Shown: positions 28,529 through 37,005 of the stretch, in pieces
How positions within the stretch are numbered: position 1 is the first letter of the stretch
Layout: each line of letters opens with the position of its first letter
From: Streptomyces sp. I05A-00742
GTDB taxonomy: Bacteria > Actinomycetota > Actinomycetes > Streptomycetales > Streptomycetaceae
Direction: 5' to 3'
DNA length: 64,000 nucleotides
Assembly: GCF_013055795.1 (NCBI RefSeq)
Contig: NZ_JABETO010000003.1
Span: forward strand, 87,074-151,073
Notes under the pieces: model-generated
Database searches by the model: none
Told to the model about the DNA's origin: nothing
The model's input: the letters and a program-made list of their open reading frames with translations, nothing else
Position numbers and translations under genes: made by a program

Positions 28529-30010
28529 ATGGTTGGTACTGGATCGTCACCTCAAGTCAGGCGGCCCGCCTCCTCCCTCATATGGCTGGTCCCCCCTGTA
28601 GTGCTGGCGGTCTGCACCGCCACCGCTGCCCTGCTGGCCCCACTTGAGGTCCGTACCCCGACGGCCTGGTGCGGTACGGCGGCGACCGTGGCGGTCGCCC
28701 TCACCTCGTCGGAAGCGGCCCGCCGTGGCCGCGTGATCAACTCCCTGCGCCGCCGGTGCGCGGAACAGGAGGCCGTTCTCCGGCACCAGCTCGCCCAACA
28801 GGAGTCGTCCACCGCGCGGTTGGCCAGTGATCTGCTGCCGAGGGCGGTGCGGCTGCTGCAGGTCGGCGCCGCCGCCGACGAGGTGGTGCGCGAGGTCGCG
28901 CCGTCCCCCTCGGACAACTCGCCGTTCGCCGCCGAACACCGCGCGGTCATCCGCTTCGTGGTGGACGCGGTCCAGGCGGAGGAGGGCCTGCGCGACTCGG
29001 CCCACCGGGCGTTCGTCAACATCGCGCGACGCGTGCAGGCGATCGTCCACCAACAGGCCACCGACCTCCGGGAGATGGAGGACCGGCACGGCAACACCCC
29101 CGAGGTCTTCAGCGACCTGCTGCACCTCGACCACGGGACCGCCCTGATCGGCCGGCTCGCGGACAGCATCGCCGTCCTCGGCGGCTCCCGCCCCGGCCGC
29201 CAGTGGAAGAACCCGGTGCCGCTGTACAACGTGCTGCGCGGCGCCATGTCCCGGATCATGGACTACCGCCGGGTCGACCTGCACTCCGTCGCCGACGTCG
29301 CCATCACTGGACCGGGCGTCGAGCCGGTCATCCACGCCGCCGCGGAACTGCTCGACAACGCCACCCGTTACTCCCCGCCCGAGACCCGGGTGCACCTGAC
29401 GGCCGTCGAGATCCAGTCCGGCGTCGCCATCGAGATCGAGGACGCCGGCGTCGGCCTCACCGACGAGACCCGGCGGCGCACCGACGCGGTGCTGGAGCTC
29501 GCGGACCGCGGCTTCGACCTCAACGACCTGGGCGAGACCCCCCGCCTGGGCCTGGCCGTCGTCAGCCGGCTCGCGAAGAACTACGGCTTCCGGGTGTCGT
29601 TGCGGCCCTCGGCGTACGGCGGCGTGCGCGCCGTGCTGATCGTCCCCACCGATCTGGTGACCGCCAGCGCCACCCCCGGCGGCGAGATCGCCCGGGCCGC
29701 CACGCTGCCGCCCCCCAAGGTCCGCAAGAAGCCCGGCCGTCCGCTGCCCGACCCGCCGCCGCTGATGGAGACCCCGGCCGCCGATACGCAGACCGCCAAC
29801 GGGCTCCCGCAGCGCCGGCGGCGCGCCCTGGGCATGGCCGCCCGCGCGGCGGCGGTCGCCCCCGCCGAGCCCGCGCCGCGGCCGGCGCCGGAGTCCGAGC
29901 CCACCCAGCCGGGCATGTGGCTGGCAGCCTTCACCAACGCCCTCAAGGGCGACGCTCCGGAGGGCGACCGGGGACAGAACAGTGATCACCCGTCAGACGA
30001 GAAAGAGTAG
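28529..30010 (+). CDS. cvnA: Conservon sensor histidine kinase-like protein (CvnA)
   Basis: The 493-residue protein has an N-terminal membrane segment (about 17-40), a helical dimerisation region (about 85-210) and a C-terminal ATPase domain with the N-box AAELLDNATRYSPPE, followed by a disordered Pro/Ala-rich tail. CvnA proteins are nitrate/sulphonate-sensor-like kinases that head four-gene conservons and associate with the small partners encoded downstream at the membrane. The stop codon is 4 bp from the GTG of cvnB. The preferred ATG has GAGGA upstream. Confidence 0.9.
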   Translation: MVGTGSSPQVRRPASSLIWLVPPVVLAVCTATAALLAPLEVRTPTAWCGTAATVAVALTSSEAARRGRVINSLRRRCAEQEAVLRHQLAQQESSTARLASDLLPRAVRLLQVGAAADEVVREVAPSPSDNSPFAAEHRAVIRFVVDAVQAEEGLRDSAHRAFVNIARRVQAIVHQQATDLREMEDRHGNTPEVFSDLLHLDHGTALIGRLADSIAVLGGSRPGRQWKNPVPLYNVLRGAMSRIMDYRRVDLHSVADVAITGPGVEPVIHAAAELLDNATRYSPPETRVHLTAVEIQSGVAIEIEDAGVGLTDETRRRTDAVLELADRGFDLNDLGETPRLGLAVVSRLAKNYGFRVSLRPSAYGGVRAVLIVPTDLVTASATPGGEIARAATLPPPKVRKKPGRPLPDPPPLMETPAADTQTANGLPQRRRRALGMAARAAAVAPAEPAPRPAPESEPTQPGMWLAAFTNALKGDAPEGDRGQNSDHPSDEKE

Positions 30011-30014
30011 CCAA

Positions 30015-30422
30015 GTGACGCAGCAGCGGTTCAACATGGACTGGATGCTCAAGGATCTGGCATCCAGCGTGCCCCAGACCCGGCACGTGATCGTGCTGTC
30101 CTCGGACGGTCTGCGCATGGCTCAGCACGGCACGGACACCGACGCCGCGGACCGCCTGGCCGCCGCCTGCGCCGGACTGCAGAGCCTCTCCACCGCGGTG
30201 GCGGCCGAATTCCCGCACGGCAACGGGCAGATGCACCTGGTGGTGATCGAGGTCGACGGCGGCTTCTTCTACCTCATGGCGGCCGGAGCCGGTGCCTACC
30301 TGGCGGTGCTCGCCGACGACGACGTCGACGCCGGGCTGATGGGACAGCGGATGCGCGACCTGGTGGCCCGGATCGGGGAACACCTCACCAGTCCCCCGCG
30401 CGTCACCGGGCCGGTGGCATGA
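30015..30422 (+). CDS. cvnB: Roadblock/LC7 domain protein (CvnB)
   Basis: The 135-residue roadblock/LC7 (MglB-like) protein shows the core HVIVLSSDGLRMAQHGTD, ADRLAAACAGLQSL and the final AYLAVLADDDVDAGLMGQRM. In conservons CvnB binds the small GTPase CvnD, most likely as a GTPase-activating or scaffold factor. It begins 4 bp after cvnA and overlaps cvnC by 4 bp (ATGA), so the unit is tightly cotranscribed. Confidence 0.92.
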   Translation: MTQQRFNMDWMLKDLASSVPQTRHVIVLSSDGLRMAQHGTDTDAADRLAAACAGLQSLSTAVAAEFPHGNGQMHLVVIEVDGGFFYLMAAGAGAYLAVLADDDVDAGLMGQRMRDLVARIGEHLTSPPRVTGPVA

Positions 30423-30781
30423 GCAAACCCGAAAGGGCGTGGGATCCCGGCAATCCGGACCGGTTGTACATCGTCACCAAGGGCTGCGGCGACGCGAAGA
30501 CGGGGGTCACCAGGCTGGACCTGGTGACTCTGATCGTCGCCCGTACGGAGACCGACCCCGGTCTCCAGCCCGAGCACGAAACGATCGTACGCATGTGCGA
30601 CTATCCGCTGTCCGTCGCCGAGATATCCGCTTACCTCACGCTGCCCGTCAGCACGGTGACCATTCTGCTCACGGACCTGCTCACCCGCGGTCATGTGGAA
30701 GCCAGACCACCGGTCCCCGTCGCTGCCCTTCCTGACGTAAGCCTCCTGGAGGCGGTGATGCATGGACTACAAAACCTCTGA
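30419..30781 (+). CDS. cvnC: DUF742 protein (CvnC)
   Basis: The 120-residue DUF742 protein contains the conserved LVTLIVART segment, the helix-turn-helix-like PLSVAEISAYLTLPVSTVTILLTDL and the end SLLEAVMHGLQNL. This is the third conservon component; the winged-helix-like fold suggests nucleic acid or protein binding, but its biochemical role is unproven. It overlaps cvnB by 4 bp and cvnD by 20 bp. Confidence 0.92.
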   Translation: MSKPERAWDPGNPDRLYIVTKGCGDAKTGVTRLDLVTLIVARTETDPGLQPEHETIVRMCDYPLSVAEISAYLTLPVSTVTILLTDLLTRGHVEARPPVPVAALPDVSLLEAVMHGLQNL

Positions 30782-31385
30782 CCCCCACGCCGGTCCCCGG
30801 AGGGAGGACATCCTCCCGGCCACCGCCGCGGCCGCGGTGAAGGTCGTGATCGTGGGCGGATTCGGGGTGGGCAAGACCACCCTGGTCGGCGCGGTGAGCG
30901 AGATCAGACCGCTGACCACCGAGGAGACGATGACCCAGGCCGGCGTCGGCGTGGACGACATCGCGGGGATCGAGCACAAGAACGAGACCACCGTGGCCAT
31001 GGACTTCGGCCGCATCAGCATCAACGAACAACTGGTGCTGTACCTGTTCGGCACGCCTGGGCAGGAGCGCTTCTGGTTTCTCTGGGACGGCCTCTTCGAG
31101 GGCGCCCTGGGCGCGGTGGTCCTCCTCGACACCCGTCGTCTGGAGGTCAGTTACGAAGTGGTGGGGATCCTGGAGGAGCGCGGTGTGCCGTTCGTGGTCG
31201 CCGTCAACACCTTCCCCGGCGCCCCCGTCCATCCCGTCCCGGAACTGCGGGCGGCGATGGACCTCCCCGAGTCCGTACCGATCTTCACCTGCGACGCCCG
31301 CAGCCGCGCCTCCTGCCGGGACGCCCTGATGACGCTCATGCGGTACCTGTACAGCCTCGCACACACCACCCCGGAGCCACAGTGA
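30762..31385 (+). CDS. cvnD: Conservon small GTPase (CvnD)
   Basis: The 207-residue Ras-like/MglA-type GTPase has the P-loop GGFGVGKTT (32-40), FGTPGQERFWFLW (switch II, with Pro-Gly rather than Ala-Gly) and VVAVNTFPG in place of the canonical NKxD. It is the switch of the conservon and pairs with the roadblock protein CvnB. The NTF substitution in the base-recognition motif is typical of the CvnD group. Its stop overlaps the GTG of the P450 gene. Confidence 0.92.
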   Translation: MDYKTSDPHAGPRREDILPATAAAAVKVVIVGGFGVGKTTLVGAVSEIRPLTTEETMTQAGVGVDDIAGIEHKNETTVAMDFGRISINEQLVLYLFGTPGQERFWFLWDGLFEGALGAVVLLDTRRLEVSYEVVGILEERGVPFVVAVNTFPGAPVHPVPELRAAMDLPESVPIFTCDARSRASCRDALMTLMRYLYSLAHTTPEPQ

Positions 31386-32851
31386 CCCCTCCCGACGAGC
31401 ACACCCGCGCCGACTCCGCGCAGCCGGCGCCGCCGCCGCGGTGCCCGGCCCACGCCTACGGGGACGGTGGTGTCGCCCGGTTGTACGGACCGGCCGCCGA
31501 GGCCGATCCCATGGGACTGTACGAGCAGTTGCGCGAGCGGCACGGTGCCGTGGCGCCCGTCCTGCTCAGCGGGGACGTCCCGGCCTGGCTGATCCTCGGC
31601 TACCGGGAGAACCTGGACGTCACCCGTACTCCGTCGCGGTTCTCCCGCGACTCGCGGATCTGGCGGGCGATGCGCGAGGGCCGGATCGGCCAGGAGCATC
31701 CGCTGGCCCCCATCGCCACCTGGCAGCCGATCTGTTCCATGGCCGACGGGCAGGCGCACGAGCGGTGGCGCGGCGCCATCAACGACTCCATCGCCCGGTT
31801 CGACCGGCGGGGCGTCCGCCGGTACATCACCCGGTTCGCCAACGAACTGATCGACGAGTTCTGCGCGTCGGGCGGCGCCGACCTGGTGCACGCCTTCGCG
31901 GAACCGCTGCCCATGATGGTGATGACCCAGCTCCTCGGCATGCACGAGGAGTACAGCCCCGAACTGGTGCAGGCCGCCCGGGACATGATCAAGGGCACCG
32001 AGACCGCGGTCCGCAGCAACGCCTTCGTCCAGGAGGCGCTGCACCGGACGGTGGCCCGCAAGCACGCCGAGCCGGGGCCCGACTTCACCAGCTGGCTGCT
32101 GGAGCACCCCGCCAAGCTGTCCGACGAGGAGGTCCAGCAGCACCTGCGGCTGGTGCTCATCGCCGCCTTCGAGACCACGGCGAACCTGATCGCCAACACC
32201 CTGCGGATGGTGCTGACCGACCCCCGGTGCCGCGCCAACCTGGCCGGCGGTCATATGACGCTGCCCGACGCGGTCGAGCAGACCCTGTGGGACGAACCGC
32301 CGTTCACCACGATCCTCGGCCGCTGGGCGACCCAGGACACCGAGCTCGCCGGGCACAAGATCAAGGCCGGGGACGCCCTCGTCCTGGGCCTGGCCGCGGC
32401 CAACGTGGACACGGCGATCCGGCCCGACCCCACGACCCCCGTCCACGGCAACCGCTCGCACCTGGCCTTCAGCGGTGGCGCCCATGAGTGCCCCGGCCAG
32501 GACATCGGCCGGGCCATCGCGGACACGGGCATCGACGCGCTGATGACCCGGCTCCCCGACGTCCGGCTCGCGGTGGCCGAGACCGAACTGCGCTGGGTCT
32601 CCGCGCTGATGTCCCGTCATCTGGTGGAGCTTCCGGTGGCGTTCACGGCGGCGGCTCCGCAGCCGGCCGCCCCTCCCGAGCCGGCGGACGCGCCGTCGGA
32701 GCGGGAGGGGGCCGACGCACCCGCCGAGGGTCAGAGCCCGGCCACCGACCGCCCGACGCGTATCCCGGGCCCGCCGGCCGCGGCCTCCTCCGCCGGACGG
32801 CCGCGCCGGTCCTGGTGGGGGTCGTTGGTCCGGTGGTTCCGCGGTGAGTGA
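31382..32851 (+). CDS. Conservon-linked cytochrome P450, CYP157-like, lacking ExxR
   Basis: The 489-residue P450 has the heme ligand C370 in FSGGAHECPGQDIG and an I-helix AAFETT (261-266). Where nearly all P450s have the K-helix ExxR pair, this protein reads E299-Q-T-L-W303, matching the EQSLW variant described for CYP157C1 of S. coelicolor. The gene is the fifth member of the conservon (GTG overlaps the cvnD stop). A Pro/Ala-rich tail of about 65 residues ends in the basic-aromatic WWGSLVRWF and overlaps the convergent terpene synthase gene by 121 bp. Confidence 0.9.
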   Translation: MTPPDEHTRADSAQPAPPPRCPAHAYGDGGVARLYGPAAEADPMGLYEQLRERHGAVAPVLLSGDVPAWLILGYRENLDVTRTPSRFSRDSRIWRAMREGRIGQEHPLAPIATWQPICSMADGQAHERWRGAINDSIARFDRRGVRRYITRFANELIDEFCASGGADLVHAFAEPLPMMVMTQLLGMHEEYSPELVQAARDMIKGTETAVRSNAFVQEALHRTVARKHAEPGPDFTSWLLEHPAKLSDEEVQQHLRLVLIAAFETTANLIANTLRMVLTDPRCRANLAGGHMTLPDAVEQTLWDEPPFTTILGRWATQDTELAGHKIKAGDALVLGLAAANVDTAIRPDPTTPVHGNRSHLAFSGGAHECPGQDIGRAIADTGIDALMTRLPDVRLAVAETELRWVSALMSRHLVELPVAFTAAAPQPAAPPEPADAPSEREGADAPAEGQSPATDRPTRIPGPPAAASSAGRPRRSWWGSLVRWFRGE

Positions 32852-33963
32852 GTCAGGGCGTCGAGCTGGTCCCACCACCAGGCGGCGGACGGTATGGGCA
32901 GCGGGCCGGTCGCCGGGTCGCTGGGCGTCTCCCGCCAGGTGATGCCGTAGGTCGCCCCCGGTACCGGAAGGTCGTACCGGTTCCGGGGGCTGGCGTAGCG
33001 GGGGGCCGCGTTCATCCACCGGATGCAGCCGGCGATGTAGTGGCCCAGCGCTTCGAGGTAGCGGGTCAGATCGGGGCCCGCGTCGCGGGCGATCCGCTCG
33101 CGCAGGGTCAGGAACAGGGTCATGGCACGGTCCCTTATGGCGAGGGCTTCCGTGAGCGCCTGTTCATGGGAGGTGCCGTTGTGGTGGGCGAGGACGTTGA
33201 CGATGTTCTGGTCCGTGGTCTCGTGGTCGTCCTCCTTGGCGTAGGAGAAGAGGTCGTTGTCACAGCTGACGACGAACCCGGCGGCCTCGGTGAGGGCCTG
33301 GACGGGCGCGGCGGCCAGGTCGGCATCGGGGACCTCGAAGCCGTTGGCGATCTCGCTCCAGGCGAGCGAGAAGCGGGTGCCGTTGATCGAGGGCCGCAGG
33401 GCGACGTAGTCGGAGAGCGTGGGCATGACCCGGCGTTCGATATTGCTGACCTGCCAGGAGGCGCCGAACAGCCAGTCGCGCAGCCCCTCGGCCACCCGGC
33501 GGAGCTGGACCGGGGTGGCCCGGGCGCGGGTCCGGGCCGCGAGGTCCTCCAGGGCGATGTCGAAGGGCGAGCTGCCGAGCATGGCGGAGCCGGGCGCCTC
33601 CAGACAGCGGGAGATCCGGGCGTTCAGGTCGACGATGTGCGCGGTGTTGATGTCCGCGGCACCGGTGTCGTGCCAGAGGTCGTCGAGCGCGAAGGCCCAG
33701 TGGTTCCACTCGATGAACAGCAGCAGCGGCTCGTCGCTCCCGTGGGGGATCATCCGGCAGCTGAAGTCGGCGCTGTGGGTGGCGATGTTCCAGGCGCGGT
33801 CCGTGGCGTCGCGGAAGATGCCGGTGCCGTCCAGCCAGTCGATCGCGCGCCGTTCGAGCTCGTCGCGCCGCGGGTGGAGGGCGGGCGCGATCGGGCAGTA
33901 GAAGGGGGGCAGCCGCCAGCCGATCGCCGAGGCGCGCGGCGGGGCGCCGTGGGGTACGACCAT
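32731..33963 (-). CDS. Class I terpene cyclase
   Basis: The 410-residue terpene synthase has the Asp-rich metal motif D94-D-L-W-H-D99, the NSE motif N236-D-L-F-S240-Y-A-K-E244, the diphosphate-sensing R190 exactly 46 residues before it, and a late NRY. It ionises a prenyl diphosphate with three Mg ions. The methyltransferase gene ends 2 bp before its ATG, so a methylated prenyl substrate is likely, but the DDLWHD motif is unlike the longer acidic motif of 2-methylisoborneol synthases. The last 50 residues are polar and encoded opposite the P450 tail. Confidence 0.85.
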   Translation of the reverse strand: MVVPHGAPPRASAIGWRLPPFYCPIAPALHPRRDELERRAIDWLDGTGIFRDATDRAWNIATHSADFSCRMIPHGSDEPLLLFIEWNHWAFALDDLWHDTGAADINTAHIVDLNARISRCLEAPGSAMLGSSPFDIALEDLAARTRARATPVQLRRVAEGLRDWLFGASWQVSNIERRVMPTLSDYVALRPSINGTRFSLAWSEIANGFEVPDADLAAAPVQALTEAAGFVVSCDNDLFSYAKEDDHETTDQNIVNVLAHHNGTSHEQALTEALAIRDRAMTLFLTLRERIARDAGPDLTRYLEALGHYIAGCIRWMNAAPRYASPRNRYDLPVPGATYGITWRETPSDPATGPLPIPSAAWWWDQLDALTHSPRNHRTNDPHQDRRGRPAEEAAAGGPGIRVGRSVAGL

Positions 33964-33965
33964 GC

Positions 33966-34874
33966 TCAGTTGCCCTCCATCCGGAAGAGCAGCAGCCGGG
34001 TCTCGACGGCGTGATCGCGCCAGGCCCGGAAGAGCTTCCCGTGGGTGAGTGCGGATTCGTGCAGCCGGTCCACCGTGAACGGGGACGCCTCGCCCGTCCG
34101 GTGCGCCCGGTCCAGCTCGGCGGTGGTCCAGGCCATGGACTGGACCCAGAACTCCGCGACCCGGTCGGTGATGTCCTCGTCCTGCTCCAGCTCGAAGCCG
34201 GCCGCGCGGGCGGCCGAGATGTACTCGGCGAGGGTGCCCAGCCGGGTCTTGTAGTAGCTGTCGATGAACGAGGTCCACTCGGGCCGGCACAGGAAGTGCT
34301 CCTGGATGCCGAACCAGCCGCCGGGGCGCAGCGCCTTGGCGACGACGGTGAAGAGCCGTTCGCGGTCCATGTAACCGGAGCTCTCGATGGCCACGGCCGC
34401 GTCGTAGGTGGACTCCTCGCACTGGTCGTGGATGTCGCCGAGGACCGGGGTGACCAGGTCCTCGACGCCGGCCTCGCGGACGAGGTCGGCCATCACGGGG
34501 ACGTGCTTGGCGGTGACGGTGATCGCGGTGACGGAGCTGCCGTACTCCTGGGCCCAGTAGATGGACCCGCCGCCGATGCCGCAGCCGATGTCGAAGAGCT
34601 GGTGCGGCGGGTTCTCCGGTACTCCCCACAGGCGGGCGGCGTGGTCGAGCGCGGTCTCCTGCGACGCCCGGAGGCGGTTGCGGAGGACGCGCTGCGAGAC
34701 CGTTGTGTTGGGGTGGACTCCGGGTTCGAACATGCCCACGTGGAAATGGATCCGGGGGCCGGGGCCGTACTTGTGCAGGATTTCCGCGGTTTTCCTGGAG
34801 TAGTACGACGGTACCTGGGCCTCATCACTCACCGCATCCGAAGCTGCGGTCACCTCGGCGACAAGGTTGTCCAT
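33966..34874 (-). CDS. SAM-dependent methyltransferase paired with a terpene cyclase (candidate prenyl diphosphate C-methyltransferase)
   Basis: The 302-residue class I methyltransferase has motif [17 protein letters not shown] (about 112-127) and the later VAIESSGYM and [13 protein letters not shown]. The N-terminal [20 protein letters not shown] precedes the fold, as in methyltransferases acting on isoprenoid diphosphates. By analogy with methyltransferase/cyclase pairs for 2-methylisoborneol or sodorifen, it may methylate IPP, GPP or FPP before cyclisation; this is inference. GGAGGGA lies before the ATG. It heads a two-gene operon. Confidence 0.8.
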   Translation of the reverse strand: MDNLVAEVTAASDAVSDEAQVPSYYSRKTAEILHKYGPGPRIHFHVGMFEPGVHPNTTVSQRVLRNRLRASQETALDHAARLWGVPENPPHQLFDIGCGIGGGSIYWAQEYGSSVTAITVTAKHVPVMADLVREAGVEDLVTPVLGDIHDQCEESTYDAAVAIESSGYMDRERLFTVVAKALRPGGWFGIQEHFLCRPEWTSFIDSYYKTRLGTLAEYISAARAAGFELEQDEDITDRVAEFWVQSMAWTTAELDRAHRTGEASPFTVDRLHESALTHGKLFRAWRDHAVETRLLLFRMEGN

Positions 34875-35436
34875 GGGATCCCTCCGGGACGTCAACGATC
34901 GGTGGACGGATGGAAGGGGAGTCGGGCTGCGGAAGGTCCCCGCCCCCGGCGACGACTGGATTGCCGTTCGATCACATGCGCGAGTCACGCCGCCCCCCAG
35001 CAACAAGCGACCAGCATTCCTGTCCAGTTTTGCCCGGTACCTGCCCAGGGCGGCTCGGCAATAACCCGTGATACGTACCGACGTGCGCCTTTCTGACGCG
35101 GCAGGTCAGGATCGTTTCGTTTCGCTTTGGACCGTATCGAGCGGTTCCTGCATTCCCCAGCGACTGGAAAGGCTGAAAATTGCACGCTGTTGTCGGGGTT
35201 TTGGCCTCGCCAGGGACCGATATCCGGACGCCCGGCAGATGGCCGGATCACGCTCGTGCGTATGGTGTGCAGGCGAGCGAAGGGGGCGCTTGCATTTGTG
35301 AGGATGCGCCCTTTCACGGCGACCCCCGGTTTCCGGGACGTCCCGGTGTGTCGCTGCCGCCCCACGGTTCGGCCCGCCGCGCACCACGCGCACACTGGTG
35401 TCCGAGCGGAACCCGGCCCTGACGAGGGAGAGCGTG
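34875..35436. promoter_or_regulatory. 562-bp divergent intergenic region (methyltransferase / lnt)
   Basis: I see no convincing gene. Short open frames have atypical codon use and no ribosome binding sites. The region should contain the promoters of the methyltransferase-cyclase pair (leftward) and of lnt (rightward). GAGGGAG at about 35424-35430 is the lnt ribosome binding site. Confidence 0.4.
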
Positions 35437-37005
35437 ATGACGGTGGTGACTGTGGCGTCGCAGAAACGGGAGCCCGGACCGTTTTCCGCCGCGCGGTGGC
35501 GGGCGCCGGCCGCGGTCGCCGCCGGCGCACTCCCGGCCCTCGCCTTCCCCGAACCGTCGTGGTGGTGGTTCGCCCATGTCGCCCTCGTCCCCTGGCTGCT
35601 CCTGGTGCGCTCGGCCCGCTCACCGCGCCGGGCCGCGCTGGAGGCGTGGCTGGGCGGCGCCGGCTTCCTGCTCGCCGTCCACCACTGGCTGCTGCCCAGC
35701 CTGCACGTCTTCATCCTGTTGCTCGCGGCGCTGCTGGGGCTGCTGTGGGTGCCCTGGGGACTGCTGGTGCACCGGCTGCTGGGCGGGCGGCCCGGGCCCG
35801 GCCGGGTCGCGGCGGCGCTAGTCCTCGTCCCCTCGGGCTGGCTGCTCGCCGAACTCGTCCGGTCCTGGGAGTACCTGGGCGGCCCCTGGGGGCTGCTCGG
35901 CGCGAGCCAGTGGCAGGTCCCACCGGCCCTGCGGCTGGCCTCGGTCGGGGGCGTCTGGCTCGTCGGGCTGCTGGTGGTCGCCGTCAACACCGCGCTGACC
36001 GCGGTGCTCGCCCTGCCCCGCGCCCGCCTCGTCGGGCTCGCGGGCCTCGTCGGCTGCGCCGCGGTCACGGCGGGCGTGTGGTGGTGGGCGCCGGTGCCCC
36101 GGGCGGCCGGGACGGTACGGATCGCGATCGTCCAGCCCGGCGTGGTCGACGGCCCGGGGAGCGTACGGGACCGCCTGGACCGCGAGGAGGCCCTCACCCG
36201 GACACTGGCCGGACGCGGGGTGGACCTGGTGGTGTGGGGCGAGAGCAGCGTCGGCACCGATCTCGGCGGCGATCCCGCGCTGCGCGCCCGGCTGGCCGCA
36301 CTGTCCCGCACCGTCGGCGCCGACCTGCTGGTCAATGTGGACGCGCGCCGCTCCGACCGGCCCGGGATCTTCAAGAGCTCCGTATTGATCGGCCCGGACG
36401 GCCCCACGGGCGGCCGCTACGACAAGATGCGGCTGGTCCCCTTCGGCGAGTACGTGCCCGCCCGCTCCCTGCTGGGCTGGGCCACCTCCGTGGGCAAGGC
36501 GGCCACCGAGGACCGCAGGCGCGGCGAGCGGCAGGTGGTGCTGCCGCTGCCGTCCGGCCGCGGCGCGGGGCTCCGGATCGGGCCGCTGGTGTGCTTCGAG
36601 TCGGCGTTCCCCGACATGAGCCGGAAGCTGGCCGCCGACGGAGCCCAGGTGCTCGTCGCCCAGTCGTCGACCTCGACGTTCCAGCACAGCTGGGCGCCCG
36701 AGCAGCACGCCTCGCTGGCCGCACTGCGGGCCGCCGAGACCTGGCGGCCGATGGTGCACGCCACGCTGACCGGCACGAGCACGGTCGCCGACGCGCGCGG
36801 CCGTATGATCGGGCGCCCGCTGGGGACCGACACCAGCGCGGCCGCTGTCCGCGACGTCCCGCTGGCGAGCGGCACCAGCCCCTACGTACGGTACGGGGAC
36901 TGGGCGGTGTACGCGGCCCTGGCGGCCCTGGCGCTGTACTGCGCTGTCGAGAGCGCCCTGTTCGTCCGGCGCAGGGTCAAGGCGTCCGCGCCGTCACCTC
37001 GTTGA
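35437..37005 (+). CDS. lnt: Apolipoprotein N-acyltransferase
   Basis: The 522-residue membrane enzyme has six or so N-terminal membrane segments (residues 25-210), a nitrilase-fold periplasmic domain and a final membrane helix. The nitrilase triad is visible: Glu in VVWGESS, Lys in GRYDKMRLVPFGEYVP and Cys in PLVCFESAFPD. It transfers an acyl chain to the N-terminal Cys of lipoproteins. A GTG one codon upstream is an alternative start. Its 3' end overlaps the convergent oxidoreductase gene by 29 bp. Confidence 0.92.
   Translation: MTVVTVASQKREPGPFSAARWRAPAAVAAGALPALAFPEPSWWWFAHVALVPWLLLVRSARSPRRAALEAWLGGAGFLLAVHHWLLPSLHVFILLLAALLGLLWVPWGLLVHRLLGGRPGPGRVAAALVLVPSGWLLAELVRSWEYLGGPWGLLGASQWQVPPALRLASVGGVWLVGLLVVAVNTALTAVLALPRARLVGLAGLVGCAAVTAGVWWWAPVPRAAGTVRIAIVQPGVVDGPGSVRDRLDREEALTRTLAGRGVDLVVWGESSVGTDLGGDPALRARLAALSRTVGADLLVNVDARRSDRPGIFKSSVLIGPDGPTGGRYDKMRLVPFGEYVPARSLLGWATSVGKAATEDRRRGERQVVLPLPSGRGAGLRIGPLVCFESAFPDMSRKLAADGAQVLVAQSSTSTFQHSWAPEQHASLAALRAAETWRPMVHATLTGTSTVADARGRMIGRPLGTDTSAAAVRDVPLASGTSPYVRYGDWAVYAALAALALYCAVESALFVRRRVKASAPSPR

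Noticed and set aside
32731..34874. 2-Methylisoborneol biosynthesis (methyltransferase plus synthase)
   Set aside because: The pair layout matches, but the cyclase motif is DDLWHD and the methyltransferase N-terminus differs from the known GPP 2-C-methyltransferase. Only a general prenyl C-methyltransferase/cyclase call is justified.
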